64,000 nucleotides of DNA from Dyadobacter sandarakinus (GCF_016894445.1 NZ_CP056775.1:3970001-4034000), one strand, 5' to 3'; counted from the stretch's first letter, positions 1 through 8,796 are shown. Notes: generated by a model from the sequence alone, not told the origin. Translations and numbers: made by a program.

Positions 1-939
1 GCAGAAAGGATCTTTTTCTGAAGGTTGACGGCTGATTTCGTTACCGGTGCGTGGATCTGTACCAATGATGCTTTCGCGATCCAATGGTGAAGGCAGAATA
101 GCCATCACGTAATCCAGCATCGTCTGAACGCCTTTGTTTTTGAAAGAAGAACCGCAAACCATCGGTACAATCTTCATGCTGATCGTTGCAGCGCGCAATG
201 CAGCGAGGATTTCATCTTCTGAGATCGAATTCGGATCTTCAAAATATTTCTCCATCAAAGTATCATCGAACTCAGCAACTGCTTCAAGCAATTTTTCTCT
301 CCATTCGGTAGCTTCCTCGATCATATCGTCAGGAATAGGCACCTCAGTAAAGGTCATACCTTTGTCGGCTTCGTTCCACTCAATACCACGGAAGTTAACC
401 AGATCAACCACACCACGGAATGAATCTTCAGCACCAATCGGCAATTGAAGAGGCACAGCATAGCTGCCCAGCATTTCTTTAACCTGAGTACAAACTTTCA
501 GGAAGTCAGCACCTGAGCGGTCCATTTTATTTACAAACCCGATACGTGCTACATTGTAGTTGTTAGCAAGACGCCAGTTTGTTTCAGATTGAGGCTCAAC
601 ACCATCCACTGCACTGAAAAGGAATACCAATCCATCCAGAACGCGCAAAGAACGGTTTACCTCAACTGTAAAGTCAACGTGTCCCGGCGTATCAATGATG
701 TTGATATGGTATTTTTCATCACGGTAATTCCAGTTAACAGTAGTGGCAGCGGATGTAATTGTAATACCACGCTCCTGCTCCTGCTCCATCCAGTCCATGG
801 TAGCTGCACCATCATGCACTTCTCCAATTTTGTGGCTTACCCCTGCATAGTACAGGATACGCTCCGTTGTCGTTGTCTTACCGGCATCAATGTGCGCAGC
901 AATACCAATGTTTCTTGTTAATCTTAAATCACGTGCCAT
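1..939 (-). CDS. fusA: Elongation factor G, N-terminal part (cut by window edge)
   Basis: Translocation GTPase that moves tRNA and mRNA through the ribosome. The gene reads leftwards from ATG at 939 and runs off the left edge after 313 codons, so only about the first 45 percent of a normal ~700-residue EF-G is present. The G domain is complete in its key motifs: G1 AHIDAGKT at residues 15-22, the switch region around RGITIT, G3 DTPGHVDF at 83-90 and G4 NKMD at 137-140. It is the third gene of the str cluster (rpsL, rpsG, fusA), but a 232-nt gap with a terminator and a promoter separates it from rpsG, so it probably has its own transcript. Identification is certain; the C-terminal domains cannot be judged here. 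Confidence 0.98.
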   Translation of the reverse strand, partial: MARDLRLTRNIGIAAHIDAGKTTTTERILYYAGVSHKIGEVHDGAATMDWMEQEQERGITITSAATTVNWNYRDEKYHINIIDTPGHVDFTVEVNRSLRVLDGLVFLFSAVDGVEPQSETNWRLANNYNVARIGFVNKMDRSGADFLKVCTQVKEMLGSYAVPLQLPIGAEDSFRGVVDLVNFRGIEWNEADKGMTFTEVPIPDDMIEEATEWREKLLEAVAEFDDTLMEKYFEDPNSISEDEILAALRAATISMKIVPMVCGSSFKNKGVQTMLDYVMAILPSPLDRESIIGTDPRTGNEISRQPSEKDPFC

Positions 940-1036
940 GACAGATGGTGATGTGTTATATTATATTCGATGTGCAATCCGATAAAGAAGCGGCAAATCC
1001 CGGTGCTATCCTGCGGACATTCCGAAATTCGAAGCG

Positions 1037-1067
1037 CAAAAGTATAAATAGTTGATTATAAAAACAA
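1037..1067 (-). promoter_or_regulatory. Candidate fusA promoter (Bacteroidota type)
   Basis: On the minus strand there is a -7 element TACTTTTG (complement of 1037-1044), matching TAnnTTTG exactly, and a -33 TTG (complement of 1065-1067) with a 20-nt spacer. It lies about 100 nt upstream of the fusA start and just downstream of the rpsG terminator. The consensus is the one established for the primary sigma factor of Bacteroidota; use of this site is inferred. Confidence 0.7.
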
Positions 1068-1112
1068 TCAGTGCGTGTTATTTTTTGGATTGTTAACCTT
1101 TTGATTTCCGAC

Positions 1113-1150
1113 AAAAAATAAGCCGGTCGCCTGCAGGAGGCAACCGGCTT
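1113..1150 (-). terminator. Intrinsic terminator after rpsG
   Basis: Read on the minus strand, AAGCCGGT (complement of 1143-1150) pairs with ACCGGCTT (complement of 1120-1127). After one mismatch, four more inner pairs enclose a 5-nt loop. The stem is followed by a T-rich run (complement of 1113-1119). It sits 22 nt after the rpsG stop codon and before the fusA promoter. Confidence 0.8.
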
Positions 1151-1171
1151 GAAGTACACGCAAGATCCGAA

Positions 1172-1639
1172 TTAAAATCTAAAGTGTGAGAATGCTTTGT
1201 TTGCATCCGCCATACGGTGCGTATCGTCTTTCTTTTTAACCGCAGCACCTTCACCCTTAGCCGCTGCAATGATCTCACCGGCAAGACGGTCTACCATTGT
1301 TTTTTCACCGCGTTTACGGGAATAGTTGATCAGCCATTTCATACCAAGAGACTGCTTACGCTCAGGACGAACTTCAGTTGGTACCTGGAACGTAGCACCA
1401 CCCACGCGGCGGCTTTTAACTTCCACAGAAGGAGTAACATTGTTCAATGCCTTTCTCCATGTTTCCAGACCATTTTCGCTGGTTTTTTTCTCAACCAGTT
1501 CCAATGCATCATAAAAAATAGTGAAAGCAATGCTTTTCTTTCCTTCAAACATCAGGTTATTCACAAACTTGGTTACCTGAACGTCCCTGAACTTAGGATC
1601 CGGAAGAATATATCTTTTCTTAGGTTTGGACTTTCTCAT
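1172..1639 (-). CDS. rpsG: Ribosomal protein S7
   Basis: Small-subunit protein that nucleates assembly of the 16S rRNA 3' domain and lines the mRNA exit/E-site region. It has 155 residues, the usual bacterial length, and begins [17 protein letters not shown]. The basic N-terminal arm and the conserved internal segment [17 protein letters not shown] typical of S7 are intact, and the protein ends [15 protein letters not shown]. It lies 114 nt downstream of rpsL on the same strand and is presumably co-transcribed from the rpsL promoter, then stopped by the hairpin at 1113-1150. Confidence 0.98.
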   Translation of the reverse strand: MRKSKPKKRYILPDPKFRDVQVTKFVNNLMFEGKKSIAFTIFYDALELVEKKTSENGLETWRKALNNVTPSVEVKSRRVGGATFQVPTEVRPERKQSLGMKWLINYSRKRGEKTMVDRLAGEIIAAAKGEGAAVKKKDDTHRMADANKAFSHFRF

Positions 1640-1753
1640 TGTTGTTAAATGTTATACGAGGTTTCGTTTTGCAACTTATTCACCCGGCGCCACGCACCGG
1701 ATTACTTCCCTTTTATCAATTAAAATCTTAATAAAAGCAGAGAGAGTTACTTT

Positions 1754-2167
1754 TTATTTTTTCTTACCTTTTGTTGGTGCTGCCGGAGCCTGACCTGGTT
1801 TCGGACGTTTTGCACCATACTTCGAACGACGTTGCTTACGTCCGTTCACACCTGCGGTATCCAATGCTCCACGAATAATGTGGTAACGAACTCCCGGCAA
1901 ATCCTTAACCCTTCCGCCACGGATCAGAACGATCGAGTGCTCCTGAAGGTTGTGACCCTCACCCGGGATGTAGGCATTCACCTCTTTGTTGTTTGACAAG
2001 CGAACACGCGCAACTTTACGAAGAGCGGAGTTCGGTTTTTTAGGCGTAGTAGTGTACACCCTTGTGCACACGCCCCTGCGCTGAGGGCATGAATCCAAAG
2101 CCGGAGACTTGGATTTCCATGTAATGGTCTCTCTACCTTTACGGACTAATTGTGAAATAGTAGGCAT
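1754..2167 (-). CDS. rpsL: Ribosomal protein S12
   Basis: Decoding-centre protein of the 30S subunit. It has 137 residues; the core matches S12 throughout (residues 2-125), with a basic Pro/Ala/Lys-rich tail to the end that is somewhat longer than in E. coli. The streptomycin-relevant lysines are the wild-type form: K43 in [11 protein letters not shown] and K88 in GGRVKDLPG. The aspartate after K88, which is methylthiolated in many bacteria, is also present. It is the first gene of the str cluster and has a consensus promoter upstream at 2242-2271. Confidence 0.98.
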   Translation of the reverse strand: MPTISQLVRKGRETITWKSKSPALDSCPQRRGVCTRVYTTTPKKPNSALRKVARVRLSNNKEVNAYIPGEGHNLQEHSIVLIRGGRVKDLPGVRYHIIRGALDTAGVNGRKQRRSKYGAKRPKPGQAPAAPTKGKKK

Positions 2168-2241
2168 TTAATAGTTTGATTTTGATCCGGTTAGTACACC
2201 AGACTTTGTCTGTTAAACAGTTTTCCCGAAAAATCGGACTG

Positions 2242-2271
2242 CAAAAGTAAAATACTATCCTTGATTTCCAA
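2242..2271 (-). promoter_or_regulatory. rpsL promoter (Bacteroidota type)
   Basis: Minus-strand TTG (complement of 2269-2271), a 19-nt spacer, then TACTTTTG (complement of 2242-2249), an exact match to TTG-N19-TAnnTTTG. It lies about 75 nt upstream of the rpsL ATG. This is one of the clearest promoters in the window. Confidence 0.8.
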
Positions 2272-2430
2272 AACGTTACTAATTCTTTTTTGACCAACTC
2301 CGCGTTACGGGAATATAAAAAATCTTTGTGGCCTGTATCCGGAATTTTATTTACAAGCGTTCTTTATTAGTATTGTCTTTTCTGATAATCGATGTACGCT
2401 CCAAATTCATTTGATTTGACATTTTACTCT

Positions 2431-4455
2431 ATGAAACTTTTGAGGAGTTGCTTTACCCTGATCATCTATCCGGCTACTCTTTGTTTTGTGCTAACCAGTT
2501 GTAACTCTGCCATGCAGGCCTACAAGGACGGGCAGAAGAAGTTTGCAAATGGTGAGTACGAACTTGCAATAAAAGGATTCCAGAAGGCTGCGGAAGCTAA
2601 TTACGAACCCGTACAAACCAACTTCCTGATCGCCGAATCCTACCGCCTTTCCAACCGCTTTAAGGAGTCGGTACCTTACTACAAAAAAGCTATTGAAGGC
2701 GGAATTACAGATCCCAATGCACAGTACCAGTATGCCTACGCTCTGAAAACGACCGGTGCGTATGAAGAAGCTTCCAACCAGTTTTCTGCTTATGCGAAGG
2801 CGGCCAACACGCCGCTTAACTTACAGGAAAGGGCCTTACGTGAGGTAGAAATCCTGAGAATAGCGAATCTGCTCAGGACTGAAAAGATGCAGGTTGAATT
2901 GAAGGACATTCCCCTGAATACAGCAGGCTCTGAGTTTTCACCCGCCATAGTCGGTAATGAGCTTGTTTTTTCTTCGTCAAAAAAAGAGAAGGTTTACAAG
3001 AATAATGGCCAGCCCATGCTGGGTTTATACAAAGTAACACTCGCAGAAGATGCAGGTGCTACTCAGGGCAACCCGGTACTTTTTAGTGGGGACATATTTG
3101 CACCGGATGCCAATGAAGGATCACCTGCCTTCTCGCCAGATGGAAAAACGCTGGTATTTGCAAGAGGAAACACCGGCAAGAAAAAAGGTACTGCCGATGT
3201 CGATCTTTATCTCAGCAGAAATGTCAATGGGCAATGGACGGCGCCTGCGATTTTGCCCGTGAATGATTCGCTGGCCTGGGACGGTTCGCCCGCTTTTTCA
3301 AGAGATGGAAAAACATTGTATTTCGCATCTAACCGCGCTGGTGGTGCAGGCGGAATTGATCTGTACCGCACCAATATGGATGCTTCGGGCAGGTTTAGTA
3401 AACCTGTAAACATGGGTCGCGATATCAATACCTCCGGAGACGACATGTTCCCTTATGTCGCCGAAGATGGTAAACTTTATTTTGCCTCCGACGGGCATCC
3501 GGGGCTTGGTAAACTGGATCTCTTTTCCGCAACGCGGTCACAGGGAGTTATTTCCATAGAAAACCTGGGAATTCCGTTCAATAGCCCGCAGGATGATTTT
3601 GGTATTGCTTTTCTCAAAGGTCGGAAAGCAGGATTTTTCTCGTCAAACCGGGAAGGTGGAAAAGGAGATGATGACATTTACTACTTTGCCGCACCGGAGG
3701 AGCCGGATAGCACCGAGATCGCCCGGAACAATGATCCGAATGATCCCATGAATCCGAAAAACCCGAACTACATCAATGGCAAGCCCAAGAAAGTACGGTA
3801 TTTCCTTGCTGGTAACGTTCTGACCAACACAGAAACCCCTGCTCCTCTCGATTCAGCGATTGTTCATATACTAGCCGATACAGCAGATGTCCAGATCAGC
3901 CAGCTGCCATCAAATACAGAGGGTAAATTCGGGAAACAACCCGTAGAGGAAGGAAAATCATATGTACTGCTGGTAGAGCGGAAAGGCTATATCACCAGGC
4001 GGGAGCCGTTTTCGATGGATGGAAAAAGCATTCCTCCCATTTTCCTGACCAAAGAACTGACGGATACAACATACAATGTGACGGTCAAGCTGGACAAGCT
4101 TGAACTGAACAAGACATTTGTGCTGGAAAATATTTACTACGATCTCGATAAGTATAACATCCGCTCTGATGCCGCCATTGAACTCGACAAGCTGGTGCAG
4201 ATCCTGAAAGATAACCCGACCATGAAGATCGAGCTCAGCTCTCACACGGATGCAAGAGCCACAGACGCATACAACATGACGCTTTCCCAAAACAGGGCTG
4301 AGTCTGCGGTAAGTTATCTTAACTCCCGTGGCATTGATGCAGACCGTATGGTAGCCAAAGGTTATGGTGAACGTGAGCTGATCGTACCCAATGCAAAAAC
4401 CGAAGAAGAGCACCAGCGTAACCGTCGAACAGAATTTACGATCCTGAGCTACTAG
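2431..4455 (+). CDS. PorE-like OmpA-family lipoprotein (TPR, PD40 propeller, OmpA domain)
   Basis: Outer-membrane/periplasmic lipoprotein of 674 residues. I chose ATG 2431 rather than the in-frame ATG at 2392 because it gives a clean lipoprotein signal ending in lipobox LTSC (Cys24). Domains in order are TPR-like helices (about 27-120), WD40/PD40 beta-propeller blades with FSPDGKTLVFA and FSRDGKTLYFAS motifs (about 150-425), a CarboxypepD-regulatory-like beta domain (about 455-550), and a C-terminal OmpA peptidoglycan-binding domain with NIYYDLDKYNIR, SSHTDARA, LSQNRAESA and NRRTEF. The same order is known for PorE, a T9SS component that anchors to peptidoglycan, and a T9SS cargo is encoded at 17894-22732. 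PorE identity is an inference from architecture, because Bacteroidota carry several paralogues of this type. Confidence 0.85.
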   Translation: MKLLRSCFTLIIYPATLCFVLTSCNSAMQAYKDGQKKFANGEYELAIKGFQKAAEANYEPVQTNFLIAESYRLSNRFKESVPYYKKAIEGGITDPNAQYQYAYALKTTGAYEEASNQFSAYAKAANTPLNLQERALREVEILRIANLLRTEKMQVELKDIPLNTAGSEFSPAIVGNELVFSSSKKEKVYKNNGQPMLGLYKVTLAEDAGATQGNPVLFSGDIFAPDANEGSPAFSPDGKTLVFARGNTGKKKGTADVDLYLSRNVNGQWTAPAILPVNDSLAWDGSPAFSRDGKTLYFASNRAGGAGGIDLYRTNMDASGRFSKPVNMGRDINTSGDDMFPYVAEDGKLYFASDGHPGLGKLDLFSATRSQGVISIENLGIPFNSPQDDFGIAFLKGRKAGFFSSNREGGKGDDDIYYFAAPEEPDSTEIARNNDPNDPMNPKNPNYINGKPKKVRYFLAGNVLTNTETPAPLDSAIVHILADTADVQISQLPSNTEGKFGKQPVEEGKSYVLLVERKGYITRREPFSMDGKSIPPIFLTKELTDTTYNVTVKLDKLELNKTFVLENIYYDLDKYNIRSDAAIELDKLVQILKDNPTMKIELSSHTDARATDAYNMTLSQNRAESAVSYLNSRGIDADRMVAKGYGERELIVPNAKTEEEHQRNRRTEFTILSY

Positions 4456-4475
4456 CTTCTATCCGTTTTCTGCAC

Positions 4476-4515
4476 AAGCCCGCCATGGAACAAGCGTTCA
4501 CTGGCGGGCTTTTTG
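4476..4515 (+). terminator. Intrinsic terminator after the PorE-like gene
   Basis: AAGCCCGCCA (4476-4485) pairs perfectly with TGGCGGGCTT (4502-4511) around a 16-nt loop and is followed by TTTT. It isolates the OmpA-family gene from the cryptochrome gene. Confidence 0.85.
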
Positions 4516-4557
4516 TATCATTGCACCTTTAACGTTCATATATATAGTTTGAAATTA

Positions 4558-5745
4558 ATGGCTAGACGCATCATTTATTGGTTCAGAAATGACCTGCGGC
4601 TGTTTGATAATGAAGCACTTCGCTCAGCAATTGATGCCGGGGACGAGATCATACCGGTGTATGTTTTCGACCCCAGGCAATTTGAAACTACCAAGCTGGG
4701 TTTCAGGCGTACCGGCACTTTAAGGACTCGTTTCCTGATGGAAGCTGTTGAAGATTTGCGCCGGAACATTCGTGAAAAGGGCGGAGATCTGATGATCCGT
4801 GTGGGGGAACCTGAGAAAATCGTGTCGCAGCTTGCCGAGCAGTACCAGGCATCCCATGTATATGCCAGCAAAGAAATTGCCCCTCAGGAAACCCGCATTG
4901 AATCATCCCTGAGCAAAAACCTCAAAGTAGGCAATGTGGATATCGAGCTCTACTGGATGGATACACTGGTTCCGGCCGAAAAGCTGCCTTTTACCATAGC
5001 AAGACTGCCGGTTTGCTTTGACGATTTCTACCAGTTATCCAAAAATCAGGTAAGCGGCCGGAAGCTTTTTGAAGAACCTGCCACTTTTAACATTCCGGCC
5101 GATTTTGAAGCAGGTGAAATGCCTTCGTTTTCAGAGCTGGGTGTATCCGATGCCGACCTGGCCAATGCTCAGGCTTCGTCCAGAGGAGGCGAACTGACAG
5201 GCCAGGCTTTATTGAAATCCGTCCGGGAAGATATTTTGCTGGGCAGGTACCACCACGAATCGCCGGAACTGCTCATCGACACGCACCTGTCTGACTGGCT
5301 GTCTGTGGGGTGCTTGTCTGCCGCTACGATCTATGACGAACTTGGCACATTAGATACTTCCTCTTCCGCCACGGCCATGCTGATTCGCAACTTACTTGCC
5401 CGTGACTACTTCAACTGGATTCTCCTGCGCTACGGGCCCAGGCTGTTCAAGCCAAGCGGCGTGACCCATACTTTTGAAAAACAATGGTCGAATGATCGGG
5501 AAACATTTGAAAAGTGGATACAAGGACAGACTCCTGATGAAGAAATCAACCATCTGGTTACGCAACTGAACCGCACCGGACATATTACCCTGCCGGAACG
5601 GGAAAAGCTTGCGGCTTACCTGGCCGATACTCTACAGGTGAACTGGACATGGGGTGCTATGTACTACGAAAGTTGCCTTATAGACTACAAAGTTGCTGTC
5701 AACTGGGGTCGCTGGAACAATATTTCAGGGGTTGGTAAGTGCTGA
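4558..5745 (+). CDS. Divergent DASH-type cryptochrome/photolyase-like protein
   Basis: Member of the cryptochrome/photolyase superfamily, 395 residues from ATG 4558. The N-terminal photolyase domain matches DASH proteins well: YWFRNDLRLFDNEAL, PVYVFDPRQF, FRRTGTLRTRFLMEAV and the LPFTIARLP region. The FAD-binding half keeps WLSVGCLS and LLARDYFNW. However, the canonical stretch with NRGRQ is replaced by a segment around TLPEREKLAAYL, the usual DYD reads DYK (SCLIDYKVAVNWGRW), and the protein stops right after ISGVGKC, some 40 residues short of typical DASH proteins. Terminators or gaps flank it, so it looks monocistronic. The family is secure; photolyase activity and normal FAD binding are doubtful. 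Confidence 0.85.
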   Translation: MARRIIYWFRNDLRLFDNEALRSAIDAGDEIIPVYVFDPRQFETTKLGFRRTGTLRTRFLMEAVEDLRRNIREKGGDLMIRVGEPEKIVSQLAEQYQASHVYASKEIAPQETRIESSLSKNLKVGNVDIELYWMDTLVPAEKLPFTIARLPVCFDDFYQLSKNQVSGRKLFEEPATFNIPADFEAGEMPSFSELGVSDADLANAQASSRGGELTGQALLKSVREDILLGRYHHESPELLIDTHLSDWLSVGCLSAATIYDELGTLDTSSSATAMLIRNLLARDYFNWILLRYGPRLFKPSGVTHTFEKQWSNDRETFEKWIQGQTPDEEINHLVTQLNRTGHITLPEREKLAAYLADTLQVNWTWGAMYYESCLIDYKVAVNWGRWNNISGVGKC

Positions 5746-5826
5746 AATCAAATACCAGCCAGCCCTGCAAACAATAGCAACATGGCCAGTGCCGACCGGC
5801 AATGTAGTTTTTAGTACGGTTTTTGC

Positions 5827-5834
5827 TAGTTTTG
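5827..5834 (+). promoter_or_regulatory. Candidate -7 element for the lemA operon
   Basis: TAGTTTTG matches TAnnTTTG exactly and lies 45 nt upstream of the lemA ATG. No TTG is found at the proper distance upstream, only a T-rich stretch around 5806-5811, so the -33 element is degenerate. Confidence 0.45.
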
Positions 5835-5879
5835 GTCAACTTCGAATACAATTTTCATTAACTCTAAACTGAATAAACA

Positions 5880-6461
5880 ATGTCAAAAGGACTGATTGCA
5901 GTTATCGTTATCGTTCTGATATTTGGATTTGTCGGATGTGGCAAGTACAACGGGCTCGTCGGCAAGGATGAAGTAGTAAAAGAAAGCTGGGCAAAAGTGG
6001 AAAGTCAGTACCAGCGCCGGGCTGACCTCATTCCGAATCTTGTAAATACGGTAAAAGGTGCCGCTGAATTTGAAAAAAGTACACTGACCGGCGTAATTGA
6101 AGCACGTGCAAAAGCTACGCAAACCACCATCAGTGCTGACCAGCTTACTCCTGAAAACATCGCCAAGTTCCAGAGCGCACAGGATCAGCTGGGAGGTGCA
6201 TTGTCACGACTGCTGGTTTCCGTGGAACGTTATCCGGAATTGAAGGCTAATCAGAACTTCCTGGAACTGCAGGCGCAGCTGGAAGGTACCGAAAACAGGA
6301 TTACGGTGGCCCGAAATGATTTCAATACGGTTGTTAAAGACTACAACCAGGAAGTGAGAACTTTCCCGACCAACCTTTTTGCAGGCATATTCGGATTCTC
6401 CCAGAAAGGATATTTCACCGCCGCAGCCGGCGCAGACAAAGCTCCGACGGTACAATTCTGA
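5880..6461 (+). CDS. lemA: LemA family protein
   Basis: 193-residue member of the LemA family. It has a single N-terminal hydrophobic segment (about residues 4-20, ending FVGCGKY) followed by a long helical extracytoplasmic domain. Family hallmarks are visible: ESWAKVESQYQRRADLIPNL near residues 35-55 and the C-terminal VKDYNQEVRTFPTNLFAGIFGF. The Cys20 context (FVGC) is a poor lipobox, so a membrane anchor is more likely than a lipoprotein. It is the first gene of a conserved trio with two TPM-domain proteins, the usual Bacteroidota context. The molecular role of LemA is not established. Confidence 0.95.
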   Translation: MSKGLIAVIVIVLIFGFVGCGKYNGLVGKDEVVKESWAKVESQYQRRADLIPNLVNTVKGAAEFEKSTLTGVIEARAKATQTTISADQLTPENIAKFQSAQDQLGGALSRLLVSVERYPELKANQNFLELQAQLEGTENRITVARNDFNTVVKDYNQEVRTFPTNLFAGIFGFSQKGYFTAAAGADKAPTVQF

Positions 6462-6470
6462 CCATCAGAA

Positions 6471-6496
6471 AGCCTGTCGCGCTGACAGGCTTTTTT
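6471..6496 (+). terminator. Hairpin with T-run between lemA and the first TPM gene
   Basis: AGCCTGTC (6471-6478) pairs with GACAGGCT (6484-6491) around a 5-nt loop and is followed by a run of T. It begins 9 nt after the lemA stop and ends only 14 nt before the next start codon, so it probably attenuates rather than fully separates transcription of the TPM genes. Confidence 0.7.
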
Positions 6497-6510
6497 CTTC
6501 CTCATTTGCT

Positions 6511-6951
6511 ATGTCCGACTCACTTCTTTTTAATGACGAGCAGCAGGAGCGCATTATTGCTGCAATCCGGGAAGCCGAAAAACAGACCTCCGGCGAGGTA
6601 AAAGTGCATATTGAGAAAAAATGCCCAGAGCCTGATGTCATGGAACGTGCCAGGCAGGTATTTGTTAAGCTTAATCTGCACCAGACGTCTGAAAGAAACG
6701 GAGTGCTATTTTATCTCGCCTACGAAGACAGGAAGTTTGCAGTGCTGGGTGATGAAGGCATTTACAAGAAAGTCGCCCACAACTTCTGGGATAGTACCAA
6801 AAACCTGCTGCGTGCCCGGTTCAGGAACAATCAGTTTACAGAAGGCCTTTGCGAAGGCATTGAAGAAGCCGGTATCCAATTGAAAACACATTTTCCTTAC
6901 CGGTCAGATGATATCAACGAACTTCCGGACGACATCTCGTTTGGCAACTGA
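6511..6951 (+). CDS. TPM-domain protein (Psb32/YgcG family), no signal peptide
   Basis: 146-residue TPM (Psb32/YgcG/MOLO-1) domain protein. I chose ATG 6511, just after the lemA terminator, because the upstream extension overlaps lemA in another frame. Family features are EAEKQTSGEVKVHIEKKC, then ERNGVLFYLAYEDRKFAVLGDEGIYKKV and FTEGLCEGIEEAG. There is no signal peptide or membrane segment, so a cytosolic or membrane-peripheral location is likely, unlike its downstream neighbour. The stop is 4 nt before the next ATG, which indicates translational coupling. Function is unknown beyond the lemA/TPM gene association. Confidence 0.88.
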   Translation: MSDSLLFNDEQQERIIAAIREAEKQTSGEVKVHIEKKCPEPDVMERARQVFVKLNLHQTSERNGVLFYLAYEDRKFAVLGDEGIYKKVAHNFWDSTKNLLRARFRNNQFTEGLCEGIEEAGIQLKTHFPYRSDDINELPDDISFGN

Positions 6952-6955
6952 CATT

Positions 6956-7738
6956 ATGAAAAAGTACCTGCTGATATCATTCCTGTTTTGCCTGTTTATA
7001 GTACCGGTGTTTGCACAGGATATTCCGAAAAGGCCGAATCCTCCGCGCCTGGTGAATGATTTTGCAAAACAGCTGAATGCCTCCCAGATCGGGCAGCTTG
7101 AACAGAAGCTTGTTGCCTACAACGATTCAACTTCTTCACAGATCGTAATCGTGGTGGTACCTACCACGGGCGAGTACCCCATCGGGGATTATGCCTTCAA
7201 GCTGGGCCGTGAATGGGGTGTGGGGCAAAAGGATAAGGATAATGGGATTGTACTGCTCTGGGCTCCTTCCGATCGGAAGATTTTCATAGCGACGGGGTAC
7301 GGCCTGGAAGGAGCTATCCCCGATGCAGTAGCCAAGCGGATCGTTTCGCAGGTAATTACGCCCGAGTTCCGTGAAGGCCGGTTCTATGAAGGATTGGATA
7401 AGGGTGTAGACACCATATTCAAATATGCGACCGGTGAGTACAAGGCCGATCCACAGCAGGAAGAAAACAATGAAGGCATCTCCCCCATCTGGATCGTTGC
7501 CATTGTGATTATTATCATTATGCTGATGGCTTTACGAAACCGCAATAACCGTGGCGGAGGCGGCAGAGGCGGGTTCGGAGGTTTCGGCGGACCTATTTTC
7601 TGGCCTTATACGAACTACTCAGGCCGCGGCAGCTCTTCCGGAAACTGGGGAGGCGGCTTTGGCGGCGGTAGCGGCGGCGGGTTTGGAGGCTTCGGAGGCG
7701 GAAGCTTTGGAGGTGGCGGCGCCGGAGGCGATTATTAG
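6956..7738 (+). CDS. TPM-domain membrane protein with Gly-rich tail (YgcG family)
   Basis: 260 residues. A cleavable-looking signal (MKKYLLISFLFCLFIVPVFA) precedes the TPM domain (about 30-160, with SSQIVIVVVPTTG, DNGIVLLWAPSDRKIFIATGYGLEG and GRFYEGLDKGVD). A transmembrane helix follows at about 178-198 (ISPIWIVAIVIIIIMLMAL), then a long Gly/Phe/Ser-rich tail to the end. This layout is standard for YgcG-type proteins: TPM domain outside, tail in the cytoplasm. It begins 4 nt after the upstream TPM gene and forms one operon with it. The role, probably in the cell envelope, is inferred only. Confidence 0.92.
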   Translation: MKKYLLISFLFCLFIVPVFAQDIPKRPNPPRLVNDFAKQLNASQIGQLEQKLVAYNDSTSSQIVIVVVPTTGEYPIGDYAFKLGREWGVGQKDKDNGIVLLWAPSDRKIFIATGYGLEGAIPDAVAKRIVSQVITPEFREGRFYEGLDKGVDTIFKYATGEYKADPQQEENNEGISPIWIVAIVIIIIMLMALRNRNNRGGGGRGGFGGFGGPIFWPYTNYSGRGSSSGNWGGGFGGGSGGGFGGFGGGSFGGGGAGGDY

Positions 7739-7772
7739 AGACAAATATATTTTCGGTTGTAAGTTATTATCT

Positions 7773-7806
7773 GCCGGTTCCTTGTCAGGGCCGGCTTTGT
7801 TTTTCC
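7773..7806 (+). terminator. Probable terminator of the lemA/TPM operon
   Basis: GCCGG (7773-7777) pairs with CCGGC (7791-7795), followed by TTTGTTTTTC. The stem is only 5 bp with a 13-nt loop, so it is weaker than the others in the window. Confidence 0.5.
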
Positions 7807-7887
7807 CGTTAAATAAAGTGACGTATAGTGTGGCATAGCTTTTTCAAGAATGCTGAAAAACCTTTTATTTAACCTAGATGAACGTTT

Positions 7888-8796
7888 ATGGAAAACAAAA
7901 ATAATACCGGCCTGCTGATCGGCCTGATCCTGATGACCATTGTAGCTGCCGTGTTCGGGTACCTTTACTACAACGAACGTACCCTCACCACCAAACAGGA
8001 AGGAGACCTGGAAAGACGTGTAAGCGAACTGGCTGAGGCCGAAATCAAACTCGATTCCATCTCAAAGCAGCTTGATGCGCGCATTCTTGAAGTACAGGGC
8101 CTGGGCGGAGACATTGAAGAGCTGCAGAAAGTAAAGGCTGCCCTCGAAAATGACCGTATTGCCCTGCGCAAAGGAAATGTGACCATGGGCAGGAAAGTGA
8201 AGCAATATGAGGAGTTTCTAACCAAAAAAGATGCGGAGATCGCTCAGCTCAGAGAGGAAAACCAGCAGCTGCTGAGTCAGAATGAAACATTAACCCAGAC
8301 CAACACCGAGCTGGAAACCAGCCGGCGGGCTGTACGCGACTCCCTCAGCGGCGTGGTTACCCGCAATACGGAACTGGAATCGAAAGTGAGTATCGCCTCG
8401 GCACTCCGGGCCCGGAATGTTAAAGTATTTGCAGTATCCTCAAAAGGAAAAGTGCGTGAAGGCGAGAACATCAAGTCCAAAAGAATTGACAAAGTGCGGG
8501 TTGATTTTATCCTTGAAAAAAACCCGCTTACTGCCACGGATCTTAAGACAATCTACATGCGGATCATCGATCCGACCGGTGCCACGATCTCCGATACCGG
8601 CACAGGCTCCGGTGTATTCCAGCTTAATGGAGAAGAACAGGGTTACACCATCAGCAAGGATGTGACCTATGGCAACAACAACCAGGACGTAAGCATCCTG
8701 TACGATCGGGCAACACCTTTTACTTCGGGAAAATACACCATTGAACTCTATGCGGAGGGTTACCCGATCGGCGAAGGCTCGTTTTCAGTGAAGTAA
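7888..8796 (+). CDS. Single-pass membrane protein with coiled coil and C-terminal beta domain
   Basis: 302 residues, not assigned to a named family. An N-terminal transmembrane helix (about 8-27, LLIGLILMTIVAAVFGYLYY) is followed by a long heptad-rich coiled coil (about 35-170; repeats such as LEDI, LAEAEIKLDSISKQL, LREENQQLLSQNETL). A C-terminal domain of about 130 residues looks all-beta (KVFAVSSKGKVREGENIK, YMRIIDPTGATISD, YTIELYAEGYPIGEGSFSV). It resembles widespread conserved hypothetical proteins of Cytophagales that are often mislabelled as chromosome segregation proteins because of the coiled coil. It is monocistronic, with a strong terminator behind it. A structural role at the inner membrane is a guess. 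Confidence 0.85.
   Translation: MENKNNTGLLIGLILMTIVAAVFGYLYYNERTLTTKQEGDLERRVSELAEAEIKLDSISKQLDARILEVQGLGGDIEELQKVKAALENDRIALRKGNVTMGRKVKQYEEFLTKKDAEIAQLREENQQLLSQNETLTQTNTELETSRRAVRDSLSGVVTRNTELESKVSIASALRARNVKVFAVSSKGKVREGENIKSKRIDKVRVDFILEKNPLTATDLKTIYMRIIDPTGATISDTGTGSGVFQLNGEEQGYTISKDVTYGNNNQDVSILYDRATPFTSGKYTIELYAEGYPIGEGSFSVK

Noticed and set aside
7551..7838. Ala/Glu-rich frame overlapping the Gly-rich tail of the YgcG-type gene
   Set aside because: Produced by reading GGC/GGA repeats in a shifted frame.
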